Assembly: GCA_028287185.1 (NCBI GenBank)
Contig: JAQBQD010000043.1
Coordinates: 124,001-188,000 of the forward strand
Length of the DNA stretch: 64,000 nt
Direction: 5' to 3'
Source: Gemmatimonadota bacterium
GTDB lineage: Bacteria; Gemmatimonadota; Gemmatimonadetes; Longimicrobiales; Longimicrobiaceae
In this document: positions 8,006 through 16,408 of the stretch, piece by piece
Position numbering within the stretch: the first letter of the stretch is position 1
Layout of the letters: every line of letters begins with the position of its first letter
Program-made: the position numbers and the translations under genes
Notes under the pieces: generated by a model
Told to the model about the DNA's origin: nothing
What the model saw: the letters and a program-made list of their open reading frames with translations, nothing else
Database searches by the model: none

Positions 8006-9363
8006 GCCAGCTCCTCGTACATCAGGGCGATGGCCTCGGCGCCGCGCTGGTAGTTGTCGATGGACATCCACTCGTTGGGCGCGTGCGCGTTCTCGCCCGG
8101 CAACCCGAAGCCGATGAGCACCGCGGGCGCGCCGAACTGCTTGCGGAACACCTCCACGATGGGGATCGACCCGCCCTCGCGGATGAACACGGGCTCCTTG
8201 CCGAACGCCCGCGCCAGCGCGCGCGACGCCGCGTCGAAGATGGGCCCCTCGGGCTGCGCGTACCACGCCGCGCCGCCGTGCAGCGCCTCCACCGTCACCG
8301 TCACCCCGGCAGGCGCCAGCGACTGCACGAAGTCGGTGAAGATGCGCTCCACCTCGCGGTGGTCCTGGTCCGGCACCAGGCGCATGGACACCTTCGCCAT
8401 GGCCTTGCTGGGCAGCACGGTCTTGGCGCCCTCGCCGGTGTAGCCGGAAAGCAGGCCGTTCACGTCCAGCGTGGGCCGGGCCCAGATGCGCTCCAGCGCG
8501 CCGAAGCCCTTCTCGCCGCCCAGCGCGGGCGCGCCCACCTCCTCGCGCAGCCCCTCCTCCGTGAACGGCAGCCCGGCGATCTGCGCCCGCTCGGCGTCCG
8601 TGAGCGCCGCCACCCGGTCGTAGAAGCCGGGGATCGTGATGCGGCCGTCCGCGTCGTGGAGCTGCGCGACGATCCTGGCCAGGGCGTTCGCGGGGTTCAC
8701 CACGGCGCCGCCGTACGCGCCGCTGTGCAGGTCCACGGCGGGGCCCTGCACGCGCACCTCCATGTAGGCCATGCCCCGCAGGCCGATGGTGATGGACGGC
8801 AGCCCCGGCGCGAACATGGTGGTGTCGCTGATCATCACCGCGTCGCAGCGCAGGCGCTCGGCGTTGGCCTCCAGGAACCTCTCCAGGTTGGGCGACCCCA
8901 CCTCCTCCTCGCCCTCCACCACGAACACCACGTTCACCGGCAGCGTGCCGTTCGTCTCCAGGTGCGCCTGCACGGCCTTCAGGTGCAGGTAGAGCTGCCC
9001 CTTGTCGTCCACCGAGCCGCGGGCGTACAGCCGTCCGTCGCGCACCGTGGGCTCGAAGGGCTCCGACTTCCACTCCTCCAGCGGCTCGGCGGGCTGCACG
9101 TCGTAGTGGCCGTAGACCACGAAGGTCGGCGCCCCGGCCGGCGCACCGCGCCACTCGCCCAGCACGATGGGGTGCCCCGTCGTGGCGATCAGCTCCACCG
9201 CCGTCAGCCCCGCCTCGCGCATGCGGTCCGCCAGCCACTCCGCGGCGCGGCGGGTGTCGTCGCGGTGCTCGCTCTTGGCGCTCACGCTGGGGATTCGCAC
9301 GAAGTCGAACAGCTCGTCCAGGTGCTTCTGGCGGTTCTGCCGGAGATAATCCGTGACGGACAT
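8002..9363 (-). CDS. M20 family dipeptidase (CNDP/DUG1-like)
   Basis: A 453-aa di-zinc aminoacyl-dipeptidase. The metal-site motifs are intact: VVYGHYDVQP (His and catalytic Asp), ARGSVDDKGQ (bridging Asp), and VVEGEEEVGSPN (catalytic Glu plus Glu ligand). A dimerisation lid domain occupies roughly residues 190-350, and the terminal histidine ligand is in GLPGENAHAPNEW. No signal peptide is seen. It is the first gene of a two-gene unit, coupled by a 4-nt overlap to the M2-like peptidase, which supports a cytosolic peptide-degradation role. Confidence 0.94.
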   Translation of the reverse strand: MSVTDYLRQNRQKHLDELFDFVRIPSVSAKSEHRDDTRRAAEWLADRMREAGLTAVELIATTGHPIVLGEWRGAPAGAPTFVVYGHYDVQPAEPLEEWKSEPFEPTVRDGRLYARGSVDDKGQLYLHLKAVQAHLETNGTLPVNVVFVVEGEEEVGSPNLERFLEANAERLRCDAVMISDTTMFAPGLPSITIGLRGMAYMEVRVQGPAVDLHSGAYGGAVVNPANALARIVAQLHDADGRITIPGFYDRVAALTDAERAQIAGLPFTEEGLREEVGAPALGGEKGFGALERIWARPTLDVNGLLSGYTGEGAKTVLPSKAMAKVSMRLVPDQDHREVERIFTDFVQSLAPAGVTVTVEALHGGAAWYAQPEGPIFDAASRALARAFGKEPVFIREGGSIPIVEVFRKQFGAPAVLIGFGLPGENAHAPNEWMSIDNYQRGAEAIALMYEELA

Positions 9364-9588
9364 GGCTCGCTCAAGGTGGGGTGTGGGGGACCGCGCCGGA
9401 AGCCGCTCCGCGTCCGCAGGCCGGAAAGGGCGGCAATATACGAACCGGCGGCCGGCGGGGCTACGGTCCTTCGGCCGAACCGCGTCCGTCGCGCGCGATC
9501 GGCCAGGTTCCCGGTTCGGATCGGCCCGCCGCCCGCGCCGCGAATCGCGCCGTTCTTCCCCAAAAACGTGCGGCTCGCGCCAGGGCGG

Positions 9589-9617
9589 TTGGTCGATCCA
9601 CTACCCGCCGCTATCTT
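9589..9617 (+). promoter_or_regulatory. candidate promoter of the TonB-C-like gene
   Basis: TTGGTC (9589-9594), a 17-nt spacer and TATCTT (9612-9617). The predicted start point near 9624 leaves a leader of about 50 nt to the ATG at 9675. The TATCTT -10 recurs before other genes in this window. Confidence 0.45.
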
Positions 9618-9674
9618 CGGCGCTCCTCGTCCGCGCCTCCATCGCGGCGACACCATCCCAGCATCGTACCGTCG

Positions 9675-10406
9675 ATGGCCACCACGCTTCGTGCGATCCT
9701 TCCCGCCGCGCTCCTCGTGCTCTGCGCCCCGGCCTGCCTGTCGGCGCAGGGCTCGCGCAGGGTGGCGGACCGTGCCGCGCTCCTTCTCAGCAACCGCCCC
9801 ATGTCCCGCGAGGGATGCGAGGTCCAGGGCCGCCCCAACCCGCTGCCCTCCGTGGGTGCGCTGCTGGACTCCGCCGCGCTGGACGCCCGGGTCCGCGAGT
9901 ACGTCCAGGCGCAGTACGTCGGCGGCAGCGACAGCCTTCACGTCGTGCTCTCCATCGGCTTCGGCGAGCACGGCGACGTGGCCCGCGCGCGTCCCATCGA
10001 CTGGTACCTGCCCGAAGGCGCGGGCGACGCCATCGCGGCCATGGTGCACTCCACCCTCAGGCGCCAGCGCGGCGAGATGAACCTGCGCCTGCGCATAGAC
10101 CTGCCCGCGCGGCCCGCCTATCGCGTGGGGCGCGCCGAGGTGTGCCGGCCACGCGGCCTGGAGCGCGTCGACATCGAGGCGCCGGCGCTGGCGGAAGTGG
10201 AGGCGCCGCGCCCCGTCCGCGTCCGCGTCACGGTGGGCGCCCACGGCGAGATGCTGGGCTCGGTGATCGTCTCCAGCTCGGGCCAGCGGTACTGGGACGA
10301 CGTGGTCACCCGGTTCATCGACGAGGCCCGCTTCACTCCCGGCCTCATCGACGGCGAAGCCCAGGTGATGGAGTACGAGCAGACCGTCCGGTTCCGCAGC
10401 CGCTGA
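9675..10406 (+). CDS. secreted TonB C-terminal-like domain protein
   Basis: A 243-aa protein with a signal peptide (residues 1-24, LRAILPAALLVLCAPACLSAQ). It ends in a TonB_C-type fold: PRPVRVRVTVGAHGEMLGSV, then RYWDDVVTRFIDEARFTPGL and a final strand ending in VRFRSR. There is no proline-rich energising segment or N-terminal ExbB-binding helix, so it is unlikely to be a working TonB; such solitary domains are common in this kind of genome and have unknown roles. Conserved cysteines (C19 region, EGCEVQGR, AEVCRPRG) could form a disulfide in the periplasm. Confidence 0.75.
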   Translation: MATTLRAILPAALLVLCAPACLSAQGSRRVADRAALLLSNRPMSREGCEVQGRPNPLPSVGALLDSAALDARVREYVQAQYVGGSDSLHVVLSIGFGEHGDVARARPIDWYLPEGAGDAIAAMVHSTLRRQRGEMNLRLRIDLPARPAYRVGRAEVCRPRGLERVDIEAPALAEVEAPRPVRVRVTVGAHGEMLGSVIVSSSGQRYWDDVVTRFIDEARFTPGLIDGEAQVMEYEQTVRFRSR

Positions 10407-10730
10407 CGGGTACGGCGTCCGCGTGATTCGGCGCGGCAGGCAGACGCACAGCCACTGCTGGCGCGCGTACGAGATGAACGTCGATGCTCCACGGTTCCTT
10501 CTCGGCCGAGATCGAGTGGGACGAGCGGCCGTCTGGCACGATGCCCGGATGGCGGCTCGTCGCGTCGATGCATGGTTCCGCCGAGCCTCCTGCGGACTTT
10601 CCTCCGCTCGCCGCGCCGGCTACGTTCTCCGCATCCTCACATCGCCTCGTCCGGACCGCCACTCTCCGCCCCAGGGGCTGAGATGCGCGGGCGGTGGAGG
10701 CGGACGAACGCACATCCACGGGGCGAACGC

Positions 10731-12368
10731 ATGAGCAGACTCCTTTCGTCCGCGCTGCTGGCCTGCGCCTGCGCGACCGGGCTGGCCGCACAGGGGCCGG
10801 CGCGGGTCACGGCGAACGAGATCGACGCGCACATCCGCTTCCTGTCGTCGGACCTGCTGGAGGGCCGGGCGCCCGCCACGCGCGGCGGCCGGCTTGCGGC
10901 GGAGTACATCGCCGCGCAGCTCCGCGCGTATGGCGTGCAGCCGGGGGTGAACGGCTCGTACTTCCAGCAGGTGCCCATCGACGTGGTGGGCGCGGACCCG
11001 TCCACCATCCGCGTCGCCGCCACGGGGAAGGCGACGGCCACCCTGCGCTATCCCGACGACGTGGTGCTGTGGAGCGGATCGGCCGCGGAGAGCAGCGCGG
11101 CGAACGCGGAGGTGGTGTTCGTCGGATACGGCGCCGCCGCGCCCGAGTACCGCTGGGACGACTTCAAGGGCGTGGACGTGAAGGGCAAGATCCTGATGGT
11201 GCTGGTGAACGATCCGCCCGCGCCCGCGTCAGAATCGACGCTCTTCGGCGGGCGCGCGATGACGTACTACGGGCGCTGGACCTACAAGTTCGAGGAGGCC
11301 GAGCGCCGCGGCGCCGCCGGCATGCTCATCGTGCACACCACCGAGGCGGCCGGGTACCCCTGGCACACGGTGGTGGGTTCGTGGGCCAAGGAGCAGCGCC
11401 TGCTGCCGCGCGGGGCCAGCGCCCCGGCGCCGCTCGCCTTCCGCGGATGGATCACGGACAGCGCCGCCACCTCGCTGCTGCGGCAGGCGGGGCTGGACCT
11501 GGCGCAGCTCCGGCAGCGCGCCGCCACGCGCGGCTTCCGCCCCGTGCCCACGGGCATCACCCTGGGCGTGGGCTTCCGCAGCCGCGTGGAGCACCTGCAG
11601 TCCGAGAACGTGGTCGGCATGCTCCCCGGCGGCGATCCCGCGCTCAGGGACGAGTACGTGGCGTACAGCGCGCACTGGGACCACCTGGGCATCGGGCCCA
11701 AGGACGCGCGCGGCGACTCCATCTACAACGGGGCGCTGGACAACGCGTCCGGCGTGGCGGACGTGCTGGGCATCGCCCACGCCTCCGCGCTGTCGCCGCG
11801 GCCCAAGCGGTCGCAGCTCTTCGTGTTCGTCACGGGCGAGGAGTCGGGGCTGCTGGGGTCGGAGTGGTTCGCGCAGCACTCCCCGGTGCCCGTGCGCAAC
11901 CTGGTCGCCAACCTCAACATGGACGGCGGCAACCTGCTGGGCCGGGTGAAGGACCTGCGCGTGCTGGGCGACACCAAGAGCACGCTCGGCCCCTCGCTGG
12001 CGGCCTTCATCGCCCCCATGGGCATGCGCATCACCCCGGACTCCCACCCGGAGCGCGGCGCCTTCTACCGGTCCGACCACTTCTCCTTCGCGCGCGCCGG
12101 CGTGCCGTCCGTCTCGGTCGGCGCGGGCACCGACTTCGAGGGGCGGCCGGCGGGGTGGGGCGAGGCGCAGGACGAGGACTACACGGCGCACCACTACCAC
12201 CAGCCGTCGGACGAGTACCGCGCCGACTTCGACCTGGCCGGCGCCGCGCAGCTCGCGCAGCTGGTGATGGACTTCGGCACCCAGCTCGCCAACGCGCCGA
12301 CGCTCCCCACGTGGAACGCCGACGCCGAGTTCCGCGCTGCACGCGAAGCCCAGCGCCCAGCCCGCTGA
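10731..12368 (+). CDS. secreted M28 family zinc aminopeptidase with PA domain
   Basis: A 545-aa exported peptidase. Residues 1-21 are a signal peptide (LLSSALLACACATGLAAQG). A PA-type insert is seen around GKILMVLVNDPP and AAGMLIVHTTEAAGYPW. The M28 metal site follows: AHWDHLGIG (His), GALDNASGVAD (bridging Asp), VTGEESGLLGSEWFA (catalytic Glu and ligand), LNMDGGN (Asp) and the final histidine in HYHQPSDEY. It probably releases N-terminal residues from peptides in the periplasm or outside the cell, feeding the cytosolic peptidases encoded nearby. It is convergent with nothing nearby; a strong hairpin lies about 190 nt downstream. Confidence 0.94.
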   Translation: MSRLLSSALLACACATGLAAQGPARVTANEIDAHIRFLSSDLLEGRAPATRGGRLAAEYIAAQLRAYGVQPGVNGSYFQQVPIDVVGADPSTIRVAATGKATATLRYPDDVVLWSGSAAESSAANAEVVFVGYGAAAPEYRWDDFKGVDVKGKILMVLVNDPPAPASESTLFGGRAMTYYGRWTYKFEEAERRGAAGMLIVHTTEAAGYPWHTVVGSWAKEQRLLPRGASAPAPLAFRGWITDSAATSLLRQAGLDLAQLRQRAATRGFRPVPTGITLGVGFRSRVEHLQSENVVGMLPGGDPALRDEYVAYSAHWDHLGIGPKDARGDSIYNGALDNASGVADVLGIAHASALSPRPKRSQLFVFVTGEESGLLGSEWFAQHSPVPVRNLVANLNMDGGNLLGRVKDLRVLGDTKSTLGPSLAAFIAPMGMRITPDSHPERGAFYRSDHFSFARAGVPSVSVGAGTDFEGRPAGWGEAQDEDYTAHHYHQPSDEYRADFDLAGAAQLAQLVMDFGTQLANAPTLPTWNADAEFRAAREAQRPAR

Positions 12369-12721
12369 CGGTTCGGTGGATGAGCCGGCGGACGGGATCC
12401 GTCCGCTCGTGTGCCTCGGCGGGCTTCGCCGGATGCGACCGTCCGTCTCGTTCGACGTGTCGGTCCGGTAGCGCGGGTGGTGACCTGGCGCGCGCTCGAC
12501 GAGGATCGCTCCGGCGATGAACGGCCGCCGGTCGGTCGCTCGCCGCGGAGGATGAACGGGGCCGCATCGCTCTCTGGATGCGGCCCCGTTCGCTTGAAAA
12601 GCGTGTGCGGGACTGGCGAATCTCCACGCCGGGTCTATGTTGTGGAATCGTCCGCCGCCGTGGATACCCGGGCAGGTATTCCGCGCCGGCGCCTTCGCCG
12701 CGAACGATGGGGGGGCGCGAG
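12369..12721. other. gene-free stretch containing one hairpin
   Basis: No convincing coding frame. Besides the hairpin at 12555-12590, I see only GC-rich sequence and the probable promoter region of the 12722 gene. Confidence 0.5.
12555..12590 (+). terminator. hairpin terminator candidate
   Basis: AACGGGGCCGCATC (12555-12568) pairs perfectly with 12577-12590 over 14 bp around an 8-nt loop. There is no long U tract. It lies downstream of the M28 peptidase gene. Confidence 0.6.
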
Positions 12722-12982
12722 ATGAAGCCGGACACCCTGGGCGCCACGGGCGAGCCGCGGATGGACGACTCCTTCGAGGAGCAGTGCGTGGAGGCCGTCA
12801 CCACCGCGGCCGCCGACCTGGGGCTCGACCCCCGGGCGCTGGTGGCGGAGCTGGCGCAGGGCGAGATTGGCCTGCTCGTCACCTACCTCCGCGCCGCGTC
12901 CGACGAGGTGGCCGACCTGGATCTCCGCGAGCGCATCGACGAGCTGCTGCACCGCCTGACCACCTGGACCGGCGCCGGCTGA
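12722..12982 (+). CDS. hypothetical acidic helical small protein
   Basis: An 86-aa protein, not recognised. It is strongly acidic and predicted helical, for example DSFEEQCVEAVTTAAADLG and LRERIDELLHRLTTW. There is no signal peptide or membrane segment. The ATG at 12722 overlaps GGGGGGCGCGAG upstream, a weak ribosome site. A hairpin at 13067-13099 terminates it. Coding status rests on the codon pattern (G/C third positions) and the ordered helix periodicity. Confidence 0.55.
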   Translation: MKPDTLGATGEPRMDDSFEEQCVEAVTTAAADLGLDPRALVAELAQGEIGLLVTYLRAASDEVADLDLRERIDELLHRLTTWTGAG

Positions 12983-13066
12983 CGGTCACCCGGAAGCGCG
13001 ACGGCCCGTCGGAGCCAGGGGCGGGGTAGGTCGATGGAGGGGGGGCGGCGAGGGTGGACGGACGGC

Positions 13067-13099
13067 GAGGCCGGGATTCCAGTTCGGAGTCCCGGCCTC
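13067..13099 (+). terminator. hairpin terminator candidate
   Basis: GAGGCCGGGA (13067-13076) pairs with TCCCGGCCTC (13090-13099), a 10-bp perfect stem with a 13-nt loop, downstream of the small 86-aa gene. Confidence 0.55.
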
Positions 13100-13130
13100 G
13101 CGTCGTCTCACCGTCGTGGGCGGCAAGAAG

Positions 13131-13145
13131 TTACACAGTGTGTAA
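13131..13145. promoter_or_regulatory. perfect AT-rich palindrome, possible operator
   Basis: TTACACAGTGTGTAA is a perfect 7+1+7 inverted repeat in otherwise GC-rich DNA. Its size and symmetry fit a dimeric repressor site, but no promoter is clearly positioned around it. Confidence 0.35.
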
Positions 13146-13295
13146 GCTCTGTCCGCCGCCGCCCCGCCGTGCGGCCCTCCGTCGAGTTGCGGAAGGCGGG
13201 CGAACGGGGTGCAAAGCCCGCCGCGCCATTGCACCGGAATGTGCGTGTGCGGAATGCCGTAAGCGGAACGTTGCAGGATCGAGATTCCGGACACG

Positions 13296-13322
13296 AAAAA
13301 GCCCGGCTCCGGCGAGCCGGGC
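13296..13322 (-). terminator. Rho-independent terminator
   Basis: On the minus strand GCCCGGCTC-GCCG-GAGCCGGGC is followed at once by TTTTT (13300-13296). It begins 5 nt after the stop of the 13328-13735 gene, a textbook intrinsic terminator and the only one in the window with a clean U tract. Confidence 0.85.
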
Positions 13323-13327
13323 GCGTG

Positions 13328-13735
13328 TCAGACGCGGACGGGGCGGCGGGCGCCTTCGATGCGGCGCGCGTACTGCCGGAATCCCTCCACCACGTCGTCC
13401 GCGTAGGCGAAGATGGGGCCTACGGCCACCTCGGCGTCCTTCGGCAGCGCCAGCTCCAGCGCCTCGATGGCCCGCTGGATGGCCTCCGCGCGGGCGTTGC
13501 GGTGGGCGCCCTCGCCTCCGCGCTGCGGGCCGGAGCGGCGCCGGCGCACGGCTTCCTCGAAGCGGCCGCGGCCGGGGTCGGTGATGCTCACCCAGCCCTT
13601 CGCCTCGGCGATCAGCTTCCGCGAGCGCAGCGCGCGCACGACCCGGCCGTCCAGGTGGTCCGAGGGAACGGGCCCCGTCTGCCGATACAGGTAGCGGAGC
13701 AGGTCGAACTGTTTTTCGTTGAGGGTTTCGCTCAT
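13328..13735 (-). CDS. hypothetical protein with winged-helix-like N-terminus
   Basis: A 135-aa protein. The first 60 residues (LNEKQFDLLRYLYRQ, SDHLDGRVVRALRSRKLI, KGWVSITDPGRGRFEEA) have the order of a winged helix: helices, a DNA-reading helix, then a wing ending in GR-F. A basic linker (RRRRSGPQRGG) leads to a helical tail with EALELALPKDAEVAVG. A DNA-binding or replication-initiator-like role is inferred. The ATG at 13735 was chosen over the ATG at 13744 because the latter lies inside the -10 box; the predicted transcript would then start on or within 2-3 nt of the chosen codon. Confidence 0.7.
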   Translation of the reverse strand: MSETLNEKQFDLLRYLYRQTGPVPSDHLDGRVVRALRSRKLIAEAKGWVSITDPGRGRFEEAVRRRRSGPQRGGEGAHRNARAEAIQRAIEALELALPKDAEVAVGPIFAYADDVVEGFRQYARRIEGARRPVRV

Positions 13736-13742
13736 GACCTTC

Positions 13743-13770
13743 ATATTACCGCAGTCCCGTCAAGTGTCAA
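13743..13770 (-). promoter_or_regulatory. near-consensus promoter giving a leaderless transcript
   Basis: TTGACA (13770-13765), a 16-nt spacer and TAATAT (13748-13743) on the minus strand. Start of transcription about 7 nt past the -10 falls at 13736, next to the ATG at 13735-13733. Confidence 0.75.
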
Positions 13771-14316
13771 GGTGCTCGTCGTCCGCTCAGGTGCGGGTTG
13801 CAACGAGGAAATTCGCCTGTTTGCTGGCCCATCCGGCGTCGGTTCGGCGGCAACCGTGCGCAACGGGCCATTCACCGTGGCGGCAGGAGTGCGACGCCGC
13901 TCATTAGGAGATAAACCTGTGCAGGGTGGTGCCTTCGACTGCAACAGCCCTGTCACGCGCTCGGTGCAAAGTCAGGCCGCAAAACACCCTCCGCTCCGCA
14001 CACCGCGTCCCCGAATATGTCATTCAGGCGGCGACCCGGCGCGGAACGTGAGAACGGCCTCCCTCAGAAGCCACGCAGGAGGGAAGCAAGGCAAGCCTCA
14101 GGCCATCTGTAGTTCCTCACTGTACACCCCACCCGTGCGAGCGTTTCACGCCATGCAACGGCGTGGGTGGGGGCATCTCCGCCCGCCGGCAGAGATACAT
14201 CCCGCCGCCTTCCCGCGCTTGCGGCAACGACGGAGGCGCGGCTCCCATCGTGGAAGCCGCGCCTCGATCCGATCTCCGATCTCGCCTTCTCGCCGCGACG
14301 CGGAGGGCCCTGACGA
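13771..14316. other. intergenic stretch of about 550 nt
   Basis: No convincing gene on either strand; base composition is less GC-rich than its flanks. It holds the hairpin at 14233-14265. An unrecognised small RNA cannot be excluded. Confidence 0.4.
14233..14265 (-). terminator. hairpin terminator candidate of the Lrp-like gene
   Basis: GAGGCGCGGCT (14233-14243) pairs with AGCCGCGCCTC (14255-14265) over 11 bp, about 50 nt past the stop of the gene ending at 14317. No U tract. Confidence 0.5.
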
Positions 14317-15456
14317 CTACGGCCGCATGGCCTCAGGGTCGATGCCGCGGGACTCGCACCACTCGCGGTAGGCCATGGGCGAGATCTCGGAGGGCTTGAT
14401 CTCGCTGCGGCCGCCCCAGAACACGTTCGTGTAGCTCACGGGGATGCCGGCCTCCGCCAGGTGGCGGTCGATGGCGTCCTTGTGCTCCAGCACGGCGGCC
14501 TTCTCGGTGCCGTGCGCCACGCCCATCACGTTCACGTCCGCGAACTCGGCGCCGCCCTCGCGCCAGTAGGCGTGCGTCATGATGTGGTGGCGGCCCACGT
14601 CGCGGCCGGCGTCCACCTCGCGCCCCGCGGGCACGCGCCAGTGGAAGAGCGCGTTGTACCGCGTGACCCGCACGCCCGTGGCGGAGGGCTTCACGTGCTC
14701 CAGGAAGGTGCTGAAGCGGCCCACCACCTTGCGCCGGTTCAGGTCCTCGGCCACGGCCAGCAGCTCGTCCAGCGGGATGCCCGCCTCCTCGGCGCGCACG
14801 CGCCACAGGTCGGGGCGCACCTCGCCGGGCGCCAGCTCGCGCTTCACGGCCGCCAGCACCCGCCACTCCAGCGCGTTCAGCTCCACCACGCCCACCTCCA
14901 GCAGTTGGCCGGGCTCGTCGGAGCGCGAGCCGGGCTCCATCCCCTTCCGCCGCACGTGGCCCACGCCCAGGGTGAACAGGGCCTTCGCGGGCAGCAGCTT
15001 GTAGCCCTCGGCGCCCACCTGCGCCGCCAGGTAGTCGGCGTGCTTCTCCATCGAGAAGCCCTGCGGCACCTTGAGTGTCGTCCACAGGCGGTACTGCGAC
15101 CCCGTCGTCTCCGCGTCCGTCGATCGCACGACCACGTGGCCCGAGAACGGGTCCTCGCGGAACATGAAGTCGAAGGCCGCGTCCAGCTTCTCGGCCGGCA
15201 CCTTCCAGGCGACCAGCGCGCCGGGAGCCAGGTTCGTCGCCATCAGCGTCTGCCGCACGCGGCGGATGGTGCCCGACTCCAGCATCGCCCGGATGCGCTC
15301 CAGAACCACCGGCAGCTCCACGCCCGAAAGGCGGCTGATCTCGCCGAACGGGTCGCGCGGGAAGCCCTGGATGCGGTCCTCGCTGACGGCCAGGATCGCG
15401 GCGTTCACCGGGTCCGTGATCTCGGTGGGCACCGCCGCCGCGGAAATGTCGCTCAT
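14317..15456 (-). CDS. fused double Lrp/AsnC protein, siroheme decarboxylase-like (AhbA/AhbB, NirDL type)
   Basis: A 379-aa protein built from two Lrp/AsnC modules: a winged helix (about 15-75, with GTIRRVRQTLMATN) plus ligand domain, then a second winged helix (about 205-265, with RRKVVGRFSTFLEH) plus ligand domain. The second module has the AhbB-like order YNALFHWRVP, a histidine-rich VGRHHIMTHAYWR, then FADVNVMGVAHG, matching the N-x-hydrophobic-x-W-x-V-P, S-H-x-Y and M-x-H-G pattern of siroheme decarboxylases. Those enzymes make didecarboxysiroheme for heme d1 or alternative heme synthesis. A plain transcription regulator is the alternative; no other ahb or nir genes are in view. The acyltransferase gene lies 67 nt upstream on the same strand. 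Confidence 0.6.
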   Translation of the reverse strand: MSDISAAAVPTEITDPVNAAILAVSEDRIQGFPRDPFGEISRLSGVELPVVLERIRAMLESGTIRRVRQTLMATNLAPGALVAWKVPAEKLDAAFDFMFREDPFSGHVVVRSTDAETTGSQYRLWTTLKVPQGFSMEKHADYLAAQVGAEGYKLLPAKALFTLGVGHVRRKGMEPGSRSDEPGQLLEVGVVELNALEWRVLAAVKRELAPGEVRPDLWRVRAEEAGIPLDELLAVAEDLNRRKVVGRFSTFLEHVKPSATGVRVTRYNALFHWRVPAGREVDAGRDVGRHHIMTHAYWREGGAEFADVNVMGVAHGTEKAAVLEHKDAIDRHLAEAGIPVSYTNVFWGGRSEIKPSEISPMAYREWCESRGIDPEAMRP

Positions 15457-15523
15457 GCTGCTCCCCGTCTATCGAACAGGAGGGAAGGGAGGCGCGGGCA
15501 CCCGGCCCGCGCCTCCCGAAAGG

Positions 15524-16408
15524 TCACTCGCCGGCCGTGCCGTCCGACCCGTCGCCCTGCTCCGCGGCAAGGGGCGGGCCGGCGTCCGGCTCGTCCTTGG
15601 CGGGGCTGCGCAGGATGGTCTTGTACGCCTCGGGCGGGGCGTTGGGCTTCACCCGCACGGACTTGGCGGGAATGCCCACGTTCACGTGCCAGGCGCGCAC
15701 GTCGCGCGTCGCCACGGCCATCGCGCCCACCATGGAGTTGCGGCCCACGTGGCTGCCGGCCAGCACGGTGGCGTGGTAGGTGATGCGCACGCCGTCCTCC
15801 AGCACCGTCTTCAGGTTGCTGACGTCGCGCTGGTCCACGATGTCGTGCGTGTGCGAGTAGATGTTGGCGTAGTCCGAGATGGAGACGCCGTCGCCCAGCT
15901 CGATGCCGCCGCGGTCGTCCAGCAGCACGTTGCGGTGCACCACCACGTCGTCGCCCACCTCCAGGTTGTACCCGTAGCTGAACTCCACGAAGTGGAACGC
16001 CTTGAAGTTGCGCCCCACGCGCTTGAACAGGAACGGCGCCAGCGTCCGCCGGAAGCGCACGCCCAGGTGCACGTTGCCCCCCAGCGGCGAGCGGTCGAAC
16101 ATCTGCCACATCCACAGCAGCGGCTTGCGCTCCTGGAATTTCGCGACGTCCACCTCGGCGTAGTACTCGGGCTCCAGCGTCACGTTGCGCGCGTCCATCT
16201 GCGCCAGCGCGGCCTGCGCGGCCAGCGGCAGCGAACGCGGGCCGGCGTCCGCCAGGTGCGGGTGGAAGATGCCCGTCAGCGTGCGGCGGCACAGCTCCCA
16301 GCGGTCGCCGCCCGCCTCCAGCGTCTCGCGGATCTCGGCCAGCCACTCGTCGTACACGGCGGACGCGTCGGGCGCCACGTCGAGCTGCTTGAGGGGATAG
16401 ATGGGCAT
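15524..16408 (-). CDS. left-handed beta-helix (hexapeptide) acyltransferase-like protein
   Basis: A 294-aa protein. After an N-terminal helical part come hexapeptide-repeat turns (about residues 145-255): YGYNLEVGDDVVVHRNVLL, GIELGDGVSISDYANIYSHTHD, GVRITYHATVLAGSHVGRNSMVGAMAV. The SHTHD motif supplies the catalytic histidine typical of this acyltransferase class (maltose/galactoside acetyltransferase-like), and NVGIPAKSVRVK closes the coil. The acceptor is unknown; a lipid or sugar is likely. The C-terminal 30 residues are acidic and disordered. It is the first gene of a probable two-gene unit with the fused Lrp-like protein. Confidence 0.83.
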   Translation of the reverse strand: MPIYPLKQLDVAPDASAVYDEWLAEIRETLEAGGDRWELCRRTLTGIFHPHLADAGPRSLPLAAQAALAQMDARNVTLEPEYYAEVDVAKFQERKPLLWMWQMFDRSPLGGNVHLGVRFRRTLAPFLFKRVGRNFKAFHFVEFSYGYNLEVGDDVVVHRNVLLDDRGGIELGDGVSISDYANIYSHTHDIVDQRDVSNLKTVLEDGVRITYHATVLAGSHVGRNSMVGAMAVATRDVRAWHVNVGIPAKSVRVKPNAPPEAYKTILRSPAKDEPDAGPPLAAEQGDGSDGTAGE

